In this document: positions 54,186-63,617 of the stretch, in pieces | How positions within the stretch are numbered: position 1 is the first letter of the stretch | How the letters are laid out: each line of letters opens with the position of its first letter | Assembly: GCF_030915505.1 (NCBI RefSeq) | Contig: NZ_CP133265.1 | Span: forward strand, 1,798,001 to 1,862,000 | Length of the DNA: 64,000 bases | Origin: Neobacillus sp. OS1-2 | Lineage (GTDB): Bacteria; Bacillota; Bacilli; Bacillales; Cytobacillaceae | Reading direction: 5' to 3' | The notes under the pieces: model-generated | Database searches by the model: none | What the model saw: the letters and a program-made list of their open reading frames with translations, nothing else | What the model was told of the DNA's origin: nothing | Translations under genes and position numbers: made by a program

Positions 54186-55358
54186 ATGCAACTTACATTG
54201 GAAAACCCTGAAAGCACCAAAAGTGACAAACCATTTTCAAGGACTAATCCATTTCAAGCAAAGGTTCTAAAAAATAGTAATTTAAATGGAACGGGCTCTA
54301 GCAAAGAAACAAGGCATATCGAGTTATCATTAAAAGATTCCGGTCTTTCATACAACCCAGGTGATGCACTTGGCGTTGTTCCGGCAAATGACCCAGAACT
54401 TGTTGCTTCACTTCTGGAGGAAATGGGCTGGGACGCGGAAGTAGTTGTAACTGTTAGTAAGCTAGGTGAGACATTGCCATTGAAGGAAGCATTGACTTCT
54501 TACTTTGAAATTACGCTGCTCTCGAAGAAAATTTTACAACAAGCTGCCGCATTTACAGAAAACGAAGTGCTGCAAAACCTTGTGCTAGTTGAGAATGCAG
54601 CCCAACTAAAGGAATATTGCTATGGACGTGACTTGCTTGATATGTTGCATGACTTTGGTCCATGGAAGGCTTCTGCACAGGAGATCGTTTCTTTATTAAG
54701 AAAAATGACGCCGCGACTCTATTCAATTGCAAGCAGCTTGACAGCAAATCCAGATGAAGTTCATCTAACGATCGGTGCTGTACGCTACACGGCGAATGGA
54801 CGTGACCGAAAAGGCGTTTGTTCTGTTCTATGTGCTGAGCGTCTACAGGTAGGGGATACGCTTCCAGTCTTTGTTCAAGCCAATAAACACTTCCATTTAC
54901 CTGAGTCCCAAGATACAGATATTATCATGGTTGGTCCAGGGACGGGTATTGCACCATTCCGTTCGTTTATCCAGGAACGTGCAGGTACTAAAGCAACCGG
55001 CCGGTCATGGCTATTTTTTGGGGATCAGCATGCTGCATCGGATTTTCTTTATCAAAGTGAGCTGGAACAATATCAGCAAGATGGGGTATTAACAAGACTC
55101 GATACGGCATTTTCCCGCGATGGGGATCAAAAGGTTTATGTCCAACATAAAATGATCGAACATAGCAAAGAGTTATTTGCCTGGATTGAAAAGGGAGCTA
55201 TCTTCTACGTTTGTGGGGATAAGGAACATATGGCGAAAGACGTCAACGATGCGCTTATTACCATCATTGAACAGGAAGGTAAGATGGACCGCGAAGCAGC
55301 TGAAGCTTGTCTTAAAGATATGCAGAAGCAAGGCCGTTATCAACGTGATGTGTATTAA
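54186..55358 (+). CDS. CysJ-like flavoprotein reductase lacking the flavodoxin domain
   Basis: A 390-aa protein equal to the C-terminal two-thirds of sulfite reductase flavoprotein (CysJ): a connecting/FAD domain (RHIELSLKDSGLSYNPGDALGV, TPRLYSIASS, KGVCSVLCAERL) and an NADPH domain (MVGPGTGIAPFRSFIQER, LFFGDQ, FYVCGDKEHMAKDV). The FMN-binding flavodoxin domain (about 200 aa in CysJ) is missing. GGAGGT upstream of the ATG shows a natural short gene, not a truncation. It would need a separate flavodoxin or ferredoxin as acceptor. No cysI is near. Monocistronic. Confidence 0.85.
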   Translation: MQLTLENPESTKSDKPFSRTNPFQAKVLKNSNLNGTGSSKETRHIELSLKDSGLSYNPGDALGVVPANDPELVASLLEEMGWDAEVVVTVSKLGETLPLKEALTSYFEITLLSKKILQQAAAFTENEVLQNLVLVENAAQLKEYCYGRDLLDMLHDFGPWKASAQEIVSLLRKMTPRLYSIASSLTANPDEVHLTIGAVRYTANGRDRKGVCSVLCAERLQVGDTLPVFVQANKHFHLPESQDTDIIMVGPGTGIAPFRSFIQERAGTKATGRSWLFFGDQHAASDFLYQSELEQYQQDGVLTRLDTAFSRDGDQKVYVQHKMIEHSKELFAWIEKGAIFYVCGDKEHMAKDVNDALITIIEQEGKMDREAAEACLKDMQKQGRYQRDVY

Positions 55359-55387
55359 ATTTAACTGTTGCGTATATAGATTTGCAT

Positions 55388-55442
55388 AAAGCAGAAAGAA
55401 ACCCTTCGTTCTAGATTTAGACGGAGGGTTTCTTTCTGCTTT
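55388..55442 (+). terminator. Terminator of the CysJ-like gene
   Basis: A long perfect stem (18 bp, AAAGCAGAAAGAAACCCT and its complement) closely after the stop codon. Confidence 0.75.
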
Positions 55443-55582
55443 CTTTATTAGGAAAGCTTTCATTTTTTTCATTATTATGGGTATATTTTTTACCATTTAG
55501 ATTAATAAAATATGACAAGCAAAGCCAGAATATTTTATACTATTATTACATTATTATATATTATTGGCAGGGATGGATAAAT

Positions 55583-56464
55583 TTGATAAGGAAAATATTG
55601 TATCTCCCCATACAAGTAACCGCCATTTTGGCTGGTTTTGTCTTTCTGATGAATATCCCTATATTTTTCCAATTTAATGCTAAGGAAAAAAGTATAGATA
55701 TGGATATTAGCTTATATTGGAAGTATTCCAAAAGTAACTTAAGCTGGTTTCTTCATATCAAAGACGAATTTCCATTTATATTTGAATATTTAAACGTCTC
55801 AACCATTGATAAATATTTTTATACCATGAGCATCTTACTACTTGCTCTCCTCTTTGTAATAATTGCGGGGCTAATTGTTTCCACCACAATCATGATGCTG
55901 CCCATTTCCGCCCGAAAAAGATTAAAAGGTTTTATTGATTTCACGACGAGTTCACCTGAACTATTAATCATCTTCTTGTTACAATATCTGGTCATCTATC
56001 TATATAGAACATACGATATTAAACTGTTTCAGTTATATGGTGGATTGAGTACACAACCTTATTTCTTACCGGCCTTCGTATCTTCCTTTCTTCCGGCCCT
56101 TTTCTTAATCCAGTTTTTATTAAGAGAATTTTCGAATGAAGAGGGAAAGGATTATGTCGTATTTGCTAGAGCAAAAGGCCTGTCACGCAGAACTATCTAT
56201 TTCAAACATATCATACGTAACATTATTCCTTTATTACTCATTCATTTAAAAGTAATTATATGGTATATTCTGACAAATATTATTGTGGTAGAATACTTAT
56301 TTAACATTGACGGGTATATCGGAATTGTAAAATCCTTCTTTGCAAAGCGGATTGTTCCATATATAATCAGTCTTCTCCTTTTTGCCGTTCCTGTTATTCT
56401 ATCTAATTTACTATCTTGGATCATAACCATTAGAATGAATAGAAAGGACCATAACAGTATATGA
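55583..56464 (+). CDS. Oligopeptide-type ABC permease, DppB/OppB-like
   Basis: A 293-aa membrane protein with about six helices. The cytoplasmic EAA-type loop is recognisable: EEGKDYVVFARAKGLSRRTI followed by FKHIIRNIIPLLL, as in OppB/DppB. It starts with TTG at 55583 behind AGGGATGG. It overlaps the next permease by 4 nt (ATGA). No binding protein or ATPase gene is in the cluster, so it must borrow them or act differently. AT-rich compared with its neighbours. Confidence 0.8.
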   Translation: MIRKILYLPIQVTAILAGFVFLMNIPIFFQFNAKEKSIDMDISLYWKYSKSNLSWFLHIKDEFPFIFEYLNVSTIDKYFYTMSILLLALLFVIIAGLIVSTTIMMLPISARKRLKGFIDFTTSSPELLIIFLLQYLVIYLYRTYDIKLFQLYGGLSTQPYFLPAFVSSFLPALFLIQFLLREFSNEEGKDYVVFARAKGLSRRTIYFKHIIRNIIPLLLIHLKVIIWYILTNIIVVEYLFNIDGYIGIVKSFFAKRIVPYIISLLLFAVPVILSNLLSWIITIRMNRKDHNSI

Positions 56465-57516
56465 GATTATTAAACTACAGGAAGACCATTTTTGGCCTGT
56501 TGATCTTAAGTCTTATCTTAATTCTAAGCATTCTTTATCCATTATATGGTCCGGCAGATTTTAACAAAATACGAATTCTTTATGGTGAAAATGGGATGAA
56601 GGCCGGTGTCGCACCATTCCCACCTTCATCCCATTTCCTTCTTGGTTCTGATCGAAATGGAGCAGATATCCTATTAATGATGATTTATGGTGCGAAATAC
56701 ACCATCCTTATTGCATTTGGTATCACCATACTGAGAGTTTTTATAGGCGGTCTGTTCGGGATTATCTTTTCATTTTGGCTTAAGTTCCTTTTGCCAATTG
56801 TAAAGGATTTGCTTGTGGTATTTCGGATTATTCCGCATATTATTATTACCTTGCTACTTATTACTGCTACTTCAACTACCTATGTAAAAGATGGAACCAT
56901 GTTCATCATTGCCTATCAGATGGTCATTTTAGTTATCGTGGGTGTCCCTTCTGTCCTAATTAGTACAACAGATATCATCCAAGAACTAAAAGGAAAGTCT
57001 TTTATTCAAAGCTCATATTTAATGGGGGCAAGTCATTTCCATATTATCAAAAGACACTTGAAGCCTTTTATGAATTCTTATGGTTTGCTGCTATTTGTTC
57101 AACAATTACTCAATACGTTGGTGCTGATTATGTTCCTTGGCACCTTCAATATTTATTTGGGTGGTATTTCACTTGAAGAAATTGTTGGCACAGATCAAAC
57201 AGGGAGTCTGGGGATCGGTGCTCACAACGTTCCAGGTCAGGTTAGTTCACTTACAAAGGAATGGTTGGGGTTAATCGGGCAAAACTACCGAGAATTCTAT
57301 CGGATTCCATGGATTGTCTTAGACCCACTATTTGCCTACTTTTTTTTAATATTCATCATTAATATGATGAAAAAAGAACTTGAAGCGGTAATGGAGGGCA
57401 AATTCAAAAACCGCCAGACTAAGAAAGGCCAGAAAAAGAAAACTCAAGGCAACAATCCTGCTCCACCTCTTTCTCCGGACTTTACCTTCTTAAATAAAAC
57501 GGATTTGGAAAATTAA
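56461..57516 (+). CDS. Oligopeptide-type ABC permease, DppC/OppC-like
   Basis: A 351-aa membrane protein, five to six helices. The OppC N-terminal pattern (one helix, then HFLLGSDRNGADILLMMIYGAKYTI) and an EAA-like loop (IQSSYLMGASHFHIIKRHLKPF) are visible. The long C-terminal tail is very basic and polar (FKNRQTKKGQKKKTQG), unusual for OppC. Together with the preceding gene it forms an orphan permease pair. A strong terminator follows. Confidence 0.8.
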   Translation: MRLLNYRKTIFGLLILSLILILSILYPLYGPADFNKIRILYGENGMKAGVAPFPPSSHFLLGSDRNGADILLMMIYGAKYTILIAFGITILRVFIGGLFGIIFSFWLKFLLPIVKDLLVVFRIIPHIIITLLLITATSTTYVKDGTMFIIAYQMVILVIVGVPSVLISTTDIIQELKGKSFIQSSYLMGASHFHIIKRHLKPFMNSYGLLLFVQQLLNTLVLIMFLGTFNIYLGGISLEEIVGTDQTGSLGIGAHNVPGQVSSLTKEWLGLIGQNYREFYRIPWIVLDPLFAYFFLIFIINMMKKELEAVMEGKFKNRQTKKGQKKKTQGNNPAPPLSPDFTFLNKTDLEN

Positions 57517-57604
57517 TAGATTCCCTTAGTGTATGTTCGTGGGGTTCTCTATTACTTGACAAAACAATAAGGTGTTAATCCTAAAATAATGATCGTTAAA
57601 GACT

Positions 57605-57646
57605 AAAGGACATTTCCCATCTTTTAAATGAGGAAATGTCCTTTTT
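57605..57646. terminator. Bidirectional terminator
   Basis: Stem AAAGGACATTTCC / GGAAATGTCCTTT, then T6. It ends the permease pair (plus) and the germination operon (minus). Confidence 0.9.
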
Positions 57647-57650
57647 TCTG

Positions 57651-58781
57651 CTACACAACTGATTCAGTCCCCTTATTTTCAGTCCTTCGTCGCTTACCTA
57701 TCATCGACTTGATTACACTTAAAATAAACAAAAAGGGAATATAGCCAAATATGAAACCTATGCCTATATAACCGACAGCCTTTTCCAACACTTGCTTGAT
57801 TAATATATCCTCTGCGTTACTAGTGAACAAAAAGTAACAGACGATAAAAAGGAAAAGAATGAACGTTGGAGTTACCTTGCTAAAGGTACGTTTGACAATT
57901 CTGACGGAAGACCATAAATAAATACAAAAAGTTGGGATTAAAACTAATAACCATGTAAAGAGAAATAGAAACTCAAACCGTTCTAGAAACGGCAGTTGGA
58001 TTACTTTAATCATGGTTAATGTAGGCCATGCTAAATGTTGGAGTTTACCTTGTGTGAAGTACATAAAGGTTAGGATAGTTATCAGCACATATAATAGGGT
58101 GGTATAAAGCAAACCAATATTAACCCACTTTTTAGAGGCCATTCCGTTTTTAATAAAAGGAAAATAACCAAGAATGGTCTCAAATCCAAAATACATGAAT
58201 CCACTTTCTTTTGCTGAGATTAAATATTCCTTGAAACCGTGAGTAAAGAACGGCATGATGTACGTATGATCAGTAAAATGAAATAAGTAGACAATCGTTG
58301 TCAGCATAATACTAGGAATGACTACTCCCCAGAATGCAATGCCCGCAATAAGTCGAAACCCACCAGATACAATATAATAAATGCTAACACAGAGCAGGAG
58401 GGAAAGCTCCCAAGATCCAATCCCATCAAACACCCATATTTGGAGTATGTCGATATAAGCCTGAACGGCAACTAACCCAACTAGAAAAAAATAGATAGCC
58501 ACTATGATATTCAGAAAACCACCTATAACTTTACCAAATACATCGGTTTGAAATGAAATGAGGTCTCCTTGGCTGGAGTTTCTTATGATATGGACGATCA
58601 TAAGGAAAATAATATGTAAACTGAGCCCCACAGCCAAAACGGAAACCCAGGCATCTTGTCCTGCTCCTTTAATAATAGCGGATTGATACTTTAATACGCC
58701 AATCCCTGTTTGTGACGAATGAATGAGGAAAAACAGGAAATAAGGTGAAACCATTGCACTTTCCTTCATCTTCAATTGCAT
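57651..58781 (-). CDS. Spore germination permease, GerB/GerKB type
   Basis: A 376-aa, about ten-helix protein of the amino acid/polyamine/organocation-like GerB family (Spore_permease). It sits in the spore inner membrane and forms the germinant-binding part of a receptor with GerA and GerC subunits. Typical segments: SQTGIGVLKYQSAIIKGAGQDAW at the N-terminus and ESGFMYFGFETILGYFPFI. AAGGATGG precedes the ATG. Third gene of the receptor operon; germinant not predictable from sequence. Confidence 0.9.
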   Translation of the reverse strand: MQLKMKESAMVSPYFLFFLIHSSQTGIGVLKYQSAIIKGAGQDAWVSVLAVGLSLHIIFLMIVHIIRNSSQGDLISFQTDVFGKVIGGFLNIIVAIYFFLVGLVAVQAYIDILQIWVFDGIGSWELSLLLCVSIYYIVSGGFRLIAGIAFWGVVIPSIMLTTIVYLFHFTDHTYIMPFFTHGFKEYLISAKESGFMYFGFETILGYFPFIKNGMASKKWVNIGLLYTTLLYVLITILTFMYFTQGKLQHLAWPTLTMIKVIQLPFLERFEFLFLFTWLLVLIPTFCIYLWSSVRIVKRTFSKVTPTFILFLFIVCYFLFTSNAEDILIKQVLEKAVGYIGIGFIFGYIPFLFILSVIKSMIGKRRRTENKGTESVV

Positions 58782-58800
58782 CCATGACCATCCTTATTTA

Positions 58801-59901
58801 TTAAACATTAAGACCAGCATTGATCATCTCTAAATGAACATCAACGTTTATGGGCAAATTAGGATACATCTCATAAAATTCCTTTTTATCCCACTTCCGG
58901 CTTTTTGACCTCACAATATTCCCAATTCCTATTGGGTCAACGTGATTTTCTTTTAGCGTCATCAATAGCTCTTCCACATCTTTTTTTACCTCCGCAGTGA
59001 TCAGCTTTCTCAAAAGTTCTTTATCTTTCTCATTCGAAAGCTTAATCCAAGAGGGATACTGTGTCACTGTCCAATCAAGCTTCATGGTTAGATTTAACGC
59101 AGGTTGATTACGGGTGCCACTTTCCAATTCCCATTTATTATGATTCTTGTAGCCGCGTACAATGATGATTCCCTTCCTACCCATGTGTTCAACATCCATT
59201 TTTAGAGTACCTTCCAGCCGGGTATCCTTTATTGCAGAAAAAATGAGCGTTTGTTCTTCATTTAAACGAAGTTTTAACCTGTCACCCTTAAATACCCCAA
59301 TGCCATTAACCACCATCTTCTTTCGTTCATCAAGTGAAATCATCGGTACAAAGGCATCCATTCCTTGACCATAGAAATGATTAAGAAAAAAGTGAAGATT
59401 CATTTCCGGTAAATATTGCCTTGTCATATTATGTTGAATGATATCTAGTAAGTTCAGTGTCCCCCCCTTACTAAATTCCTTCAGGGTATAAGCAGCTGAT
59501 TGTTCAGAAATGGCCAGTTGAGTTCTAGTTCCAATCTCTGGGGTGACAAGCAGTCGTTCTACCATATCAGTGATTCCAGACTCCGCATACTCCTTTCCTA
59601 ATACAATAACTCTGAGTTTCGCTAACTTAATAGGCGTGTCGGAATGTTTATTAAGTTTTTGATACAATAAATTGTGGGCAATCGCCTTTTCTGTTAAACG
59701 TTCAATATTGTCAGAATCCTTACCTATTTTATAATTGGGGTAGAGCGCTGTTCCAATCAATTGCTTATCTTCACCCAAATCGAATCCGAATACATGAACC
59801 ATGCCTAATTTATCGATTGTCCTCATTCTCGTGCATCCACAAAGACTGCCTATACATAGGGATATCAGAAATAGGATCAGCCAACTTTGCCGTTTCGTCA
59901 T
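58801..59901 (-). CDS. Spore germination lipoprotein, Ger(x)C family
   Basis: A 366-aa lipoprotein: signal peptide ending in lipobox LCGC, then the three-domain GerAC fold (RTIDKLGMVHVFGFDLGEDK, DTPIKLAKLRVIVLGKEYAESG, KKEFYEMYPNLPINVDVHLE). It is lipid-anchored to the outer face of the spore inner membrane and needed for receptor function. Middle gene of the operon. The order A, C, B is that of B. subtilis gerK; gerA and gerB operons run A, B, C. Confidence 0.92.
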   Translation of the reverse strand: MTKRQSWLILFLISLCIGSLCGCTRMRTIDKLGMVHVFGFDLGEDKQLIGTALYPNYKIGKDSDNIERLTEKAIAHNLLYQKLNKHSDTPIKLAKLRVIVLGKEYAESGITDMVERLLVTPEIGTRTQLAISEQSAAYTLKEFSKGGTLNLLDIIQHNMTRQYLPEMNLHFFLNHFYGQGMDAFVPMISLDERKKMVVNGIGVFKGDRLKLRLNEEQTLIFSAIKDTRLEGTLKMDVEHMGRKGIIIVRGYKNHNKWELESGTRNQPALNLTMKLDWTVTQYPSWIKLSNEKDKELLRKLITAEVKKDVEELLMTLKENHVDPIGIGNIVRSKSRKWDKKEFYEMYPNLPINVDVHLEMINAGLNV

Positions 59902-59925
59902 CTTTTATCTCAACTTTCCTCAAGG

Positions 59926-61446
59926 TTATTCAGTATTCAGGCCTTCCTCGGGGTCCTGTTTAGTCTTTGGATCATACATTTTCCGGGTTAAGGGTCTTAG
60001 AAACGAAGGACGCTTATGAATATAGGGAAACGGCAGCCTCGTAAATGATTGACTAAAACCGCCCTTTCTGTAGGGGAATAATGGAATCATGTAAGGACTG
60101 CCAAATGATTTAAGACGCATCAAATGCCCAATTAAAAGAATGACACCAAGATATATACCAAATCCCCCATACAGGGCAGCGAGTACAATAAAAGGATACC
60201 GCAGAATTCTTATTGCATTTGACATTTTATAAATCGGGGTCGTAAAGGACGATAGGGCTGATAAAGCGACAATAATTAATAAGATATTACTGGTTAAGGC
60301 CGCTTCAACGGTTGCCTGACCAATGACAATTCCCCCGACAATCCCAAGTGTCTGCCCAATTTTCGTTGGCAGCCTTGCACCCGCTTCTCTTAAAAATTCA
60401 ATAGTTAATTCTAAAAACAGAACTTCTACTACTGGCGGAAAAGGAACATTTGCTCTTGAATAAACAATCGGCCCCAATAAATCCTTCGGTACCACCTCAA
60501 AGTGGAAAGTTAAAATGGCAACATAAAAAGGAGTCGAAAAAACCGAAAACAGCATACCAATGATCCGAATGAGTTTAAAAAATGTCCCAACAATCCAAGG
60601 GAGATAAAAATCTTCGGGAGATGAAAAAAAATCCATAAGGTTTGCTGGCCCCGTCACAACATAGCACGATTTATCGCTAATGATAGCCACTTGCCCCTGT
60701 ACTAAAGCGAAAATCGCTCTGTCTACCCTTTCGGTTGTGATATATAACGGAAATGGGGTGTTGACGTGGTCCGAGATTAATTGTTCCAATCGGGTGTTAT
60801 CGTATAATACATCAATATCAAGATCTGATATCCGTTGTCTAGCTGTCTGAACAAATTCCGGATTTGTAACTCCCTCTAAATAGGCAACTACAACCTTCGT
60901 TTTCGATCTTGTTCCCACCTCCATCTCATCAAATATGAGATTGGTTGTTACGAGCCCGCCTCTTATTAGATGAAGATTTGTATTGAGATCCTCGATAAAT
61001 CCCGTTTTAGGGCCAATCACACTAAATTCATTTTCCGTTTCATTGGTTTCACGGTTCCCGAGTCGGCTGTTTCCGAGGCTAAGGAGGGCACAATCTTCTA
61101 GATTGTCCTGTAACTGTATAACGGCGTATCCTTCATGGAGGCGGTTGCCAACTTCTGTGGCATCACTTGAAATCTTTATCCCTTCAATAGGAATCAGCTT
61201 CTTAATATCATGAAGGTCTTTGATTGAATCTATTTTTTCTATTAAATTAGGGAGGACCGATTGATGAAGTAAATTCGTATCAATTAACGTCTGAAAGTAA
61301 CTAATACGTACACAGTGATTGGACTCTACGGGATAAAAACTAGAAAAGTCACTGGACCTTTTTACCTTCTCAAGAACCTTACCAATCGATTCCTCCTTTG
61401 TTTCATATGTAATTGGTTTTCTTTGTCGGATTCGTTTTTTGAACAT
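59926..61446 (-). CDS. Spore germination receptor subunit, GerA/GerKA type
   Basis: A 506-aa protein of the GerA family: a soluble N-terminal domain (to about residue 260) and four to five membrane helices at the C-terminus. Family landmarks: SFYPVESNHCVRISYFQTL, GPKTGFIEDLNTNLHLIRGG, LPWIVGTFFKLIRIIGMLFSVF and PPVVEVLFLELTIEFLREAGARLP. GerA subunits assemble into the germinant-gated ion channel. First gene of the gerK-order operon, behind a sigma-G-like promoter. Confidence 0.93.
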   Translation of the reverse strand: MFKKRIRQRKPITYETKEESIGKVLEKVKRSSDFSSFYPVESNHCVRISYFQTLIDTNLLHQSVLPNLIEKIDSIKDLHDIKKLIPIEGIKISSDATEVGNRLHEGYAVIQLQDNLEDCALLSLGNSRLGNRETNETENEFSVIGPKTGFIEDLNTNLHLIRGGLVTTNLIFDEMEVGTRSKTKVVVAYLEGVTNPEFVQTARQRISDLDIDVLYDNTRLEQLISDHVNTPFPLYITTERVDRAIFALVQGQVAIISDKSCYVVTGPANLMDFFSSPEDFYLPWIVGTFFKLIRIIGMLFSVFSTPFYVAILTFHFEVVPKDLLGPIVYSRANVPFPPVVEVLFLELTIEFLREAGARLPTKIGQTLGIVGGIVIGQATVEAALTSNILLIIVALSALSSFTTPIYKMSNAIRILRYPFIVLAALYGGFGIYLGVILLIGHLMRLKSFGSPYMIPLFPYRKGGFSQSFTRLPFPYIHKRPSFLRPLTRKMYDPKTKQDPEEGLNTE

Positions 61447-61489
61447 CTATCCACCATATCCCCAATAAAAGTGTAATACTTTTCTATCT

Positions 61490-61496
61490 TAGTATG
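61490..61496 (-). promoter_or_regulatory. Sigma-F/G-type -10 (CATACTA) of the germination operon
   Basis: CATACTA on the minus strand, the consensus -10 for forespore sigma factors, about 45 bp before the gerA-type start. A CATAAA sequence about 15 bp further upstream is a fair -35. Forespore expression is expected for germinant receptors. Confidence 0.6.
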
Positions 61497-61562
61497 TTTC
61501 AACCTCAATTATTTATGTTTCTCTTACAGTGAAATTCCACTCAAAATCCCTTTGTTCAAAAT

Positions 61563-61590
61563 AAAAAGCCTTACTTTAATGTAAGACTTT
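61563..61590 (-). terminator. Terminator of the TetR gene
   Basis: On the minus strand, stem AAAGTCTTAC / GTAAGGCTTT, then TTATTTT. Confidence 0.7.
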
Positions 61591-61657
61591 CCGCTACTCC
61601 ACTTCTCCAGGTATCTCTTGTCTTCTTTTAGATACTTTCTCCCTAGAATCTGACCGT

Positions 61658-62242
61658 TTATCTCTTTTGAATAAAGGAAATAATATCAATATATAGGCTG
61701 GTCATTTCTTGAGGGGTTTTATCTAAACCATTTTGAACCCATTGTTCAATTAATCCTAAAAAAGCAGACGTGATAAAGGATAAAAAATATTCCAGTGGAA
61801 CGTTTAAATGGGCATTAATACTTTTATTTTTCTCTAAATTAACACGCACTTTTTCTGAAAAGGCATCTCTAAGTCGAATGTGAAAACCTGCTCTGCCATG
61901 ATTGCTTAAAAATATCCTCAATATTGGCGAATGTAATTCAATCACGCTGAATAACGTAGCGGCCAAATGCTCTTGTTCTTTTTCAAGTGTTTGAGTAGAG
62001 GAATAGCGAGATTGTAATTCGTCAATATGATTTCCTATCTCTGCAAACAACTGATGCTCTATTTGGTCAAGTAAATCGAATTTATCAATAAAGTGTAAAT
62101 AAAATGTCCCGCGATTGATTTGTGCTATCTTCGTAATATCGCCTATCGTAATCGATTCAAACGGCTTATGCTCTAATATTTGCAAAAATGACCTTTGAAT
62201 TAGCTCCTTCGTTTTCCGATTCTTCTCTATATAAATACTCAA
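61658..62242 (-). CDS. TetR/AcrR-family repressor
   Basis: A 194-aa regulator. The helix-turn-helix is clear: LIQRSFLQILEHKPFESITI, then DITKIAQINRGTFYLHFIDK. The C-terminal part fits the TetR_C_8/DhaS-like group often placed next to YhgE/Pip-type permeases. It is divergent from such a permease and probably represses it. A CAACATGTTG palindrome at 62336-62345, near the permease start, may be its site. Confidence 0.9.
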   Translation of the reverse strand: MSIYIEKNRKTKELIQRSFLQILEHKPFESITIGDITKIAQINRGTFYLHFIDKFDLLDQIEHQLFAEIGNHIDELQSRYSSTQTLEKEQEHLAATLFSVIELHSPILRIFLSNHGRAGFHIRLRDAFSEKVRVNLEKNKSINAHLNVPLEYFLSFITSAFLGLIEQWVQNGLDKTPQEMTSLYIDIISFIQKR

Positions 62243-62335
62243 TACATCACCTTCTTCTCAAAATACAACAACCTCTGTACGTTTGTTCATTGCTTTAGAT
62301 ACTCCCTGATTATAAGATATCTATGTACTACTAAA

Positions 62336-62345
62336 CAACATGTTG
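62336..62345. promoter_or_regulatory. Palindrome CAACATGTTG, possible TetR operator
   Basis: A perfect 10-bp palindrome about 25 bp before the GTG start of the exporter permease and downstream of a TATAAG-like -10. Only one copy is seen. Confidence 0.4.
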
Positions 62346-62369
62346 AAAATTCAGAGGGAGTGAAATTAA

Positions 62370-63512
62370 GTGATATTATTTAAAGAAAAGTTAGCATGGG
62401 CAGCTCCCATTGCTGTAATATTGATCATCGCACTATTCTCTTTAAACTTATTTGCGCAAGGAAATCCACAAGTGAAGAATCTTCCCGTTGCACTTATAGT
62501 GAATGATGAGGGCGATCATGTAGACGCTGTAAAATTAGCCATTGGACAAATGAGTAAAGGCATTGATGGCAAGGAACCAATGTTAGCTTTTACAAATGAA
62601 AAAGAAGCAGATATTGAAGATTTATTTGATGATAAAAAGTACTATGCTGCTTTAGTTATTCCTGAAGGTTATAATGATAGACTACAAAACGCCATAACTA
62701 ACAACGCTGCTGCAACTTTGAAGGTATATATTAACCAAGGTTTTAACATGACTGGTGCAAACTATGCGAAGACGGCTTTAAACGGTTTCATTACGCAATT
62801 AAGTAACCAATATTCTAAGAACTTTATCGCACAAATGCAGGGGCAGCAACTGGATGCGAACCAAGCATCTGTACTTGTGAACCCGATTGTACCTGAAGAA
62901 AAAGTATTCAACGCCATTACGGCCTCTACAGCAAATGGGAGTGCGCCAACATTAATGGCGGTGCCCGCTTGGGTTGGTGCACTAATCGGTGGTTTCATTG
63001 TGTTTTTAGCAACATCAAACATCTTTAAGAATCAATTGTTAACACGTAAACAAGCAGTACGCCTAATGGGCGGCCAAGTTTTATTCGGCGTTATTATTGC
63101 ACTATTCTCTGGCTTTACGGTTGCAACGCTTGCACAGATGGCTGGGATTAACATGCCAAGCTACTTCTTAGTTGCATTCTTTGTATCATTTGCCGCATTC
63201 TGTTTCTACCTATTAGTATCAGCCATTACAGCATGGATTGGCAAACCAGCCATTACATTATTCATGGTGGTTATGCTATTAGGTATGGGTGTTCTAATGA
63301 CACCACAAGAAATGCTTCCAAGCTTCTTCGTAGACTTCATTCGTCCATGGGTACCTCTTCGCTTTGCTTCTGAAGGGTTACGGGAAATTTTCTACTTCGG
63401 TAGCGGCTTTTACACTGGTGGTTCATTCAACACGATTTTAGGAATAGGTATTGGAGGCTTAGTCATTTACCTACTATCTATTTTCAAACCAGTTCGGGGG
63501 CAAAAAAACTAA
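62370..63512 (+). CDS. YhgE/Pip-like ABC-2 permease family exporter
   Basis: A 380-aa membrane protein: one N-terminal helix, an extracytoplasmic domain of about 190 aa (LPVALIVNDEGDHVDAVKLA, YYAALVIPEGYNDRLQNAI), then about five C-terminal helices from residue 205 (LMAVPAWVGALIGGFIVFLA). This is the layout of YhgE/Pip and DUF3533-type proteins, linked to export or phage-receptor functions; no ATPase is adjacent. It starts with GTG at 62370 behind GAGGGAG. Divergent from its likely TetR repressor. Confidence 0.82.
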   Translation: MILFKEKLAWAAPIAVILIIALFSLNLFAQGNPQVKNLPVALIVNDEGDHVDAVKLAIGQMSKGIDGKEPMLAFTNEKEADIEDLFDDKKYYAALVIPEGYNDRLQNAITNNAAATLKVYINQGFNMTGANYAKTALNGFITQLSNQYSKNFIAQMQGQQLDANQASVLVNPIVPEEKVFNAITASTANGSAPTLMAVPAWVGALIGGFIVFLATSNIFKNQLLTRKQAVRLMGGQVLFGVIIALFSGFTVATLAQMAGINMPSYFLVAFFVSFAAFCFYLLVSAITAWIGKPAITLFMVVMLLGMGVLMTPQEMLPSFFVDFIRPWVPLRFASEGLREIFYFGSGFYTGGSFNTILGIGIGGLVIYLLSIFKPVRGQKN

Positions 63513-63522
63513 ATTTAAAAAA

Positions 63523-63565
63523 CCAAAAAAGTTATTTTGCATTAGATGCAAAGTAACTTTTTTGG
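63523..63565 (+). terminator. Terminator of the YhgE/Pip-like gene
   Basis: Stem CCAAAAAAGTTA / TAACTTTTTTGG with an inner TTTTGCAT/ATGCAAA extension; T-rich 3' arm. Confidence 0.85.
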
Positions 63566-63617
63566 TAGATAAAGAACACGATCTACTTATTGATAGGAAC
63601 CGGTATATGAAAACCCT

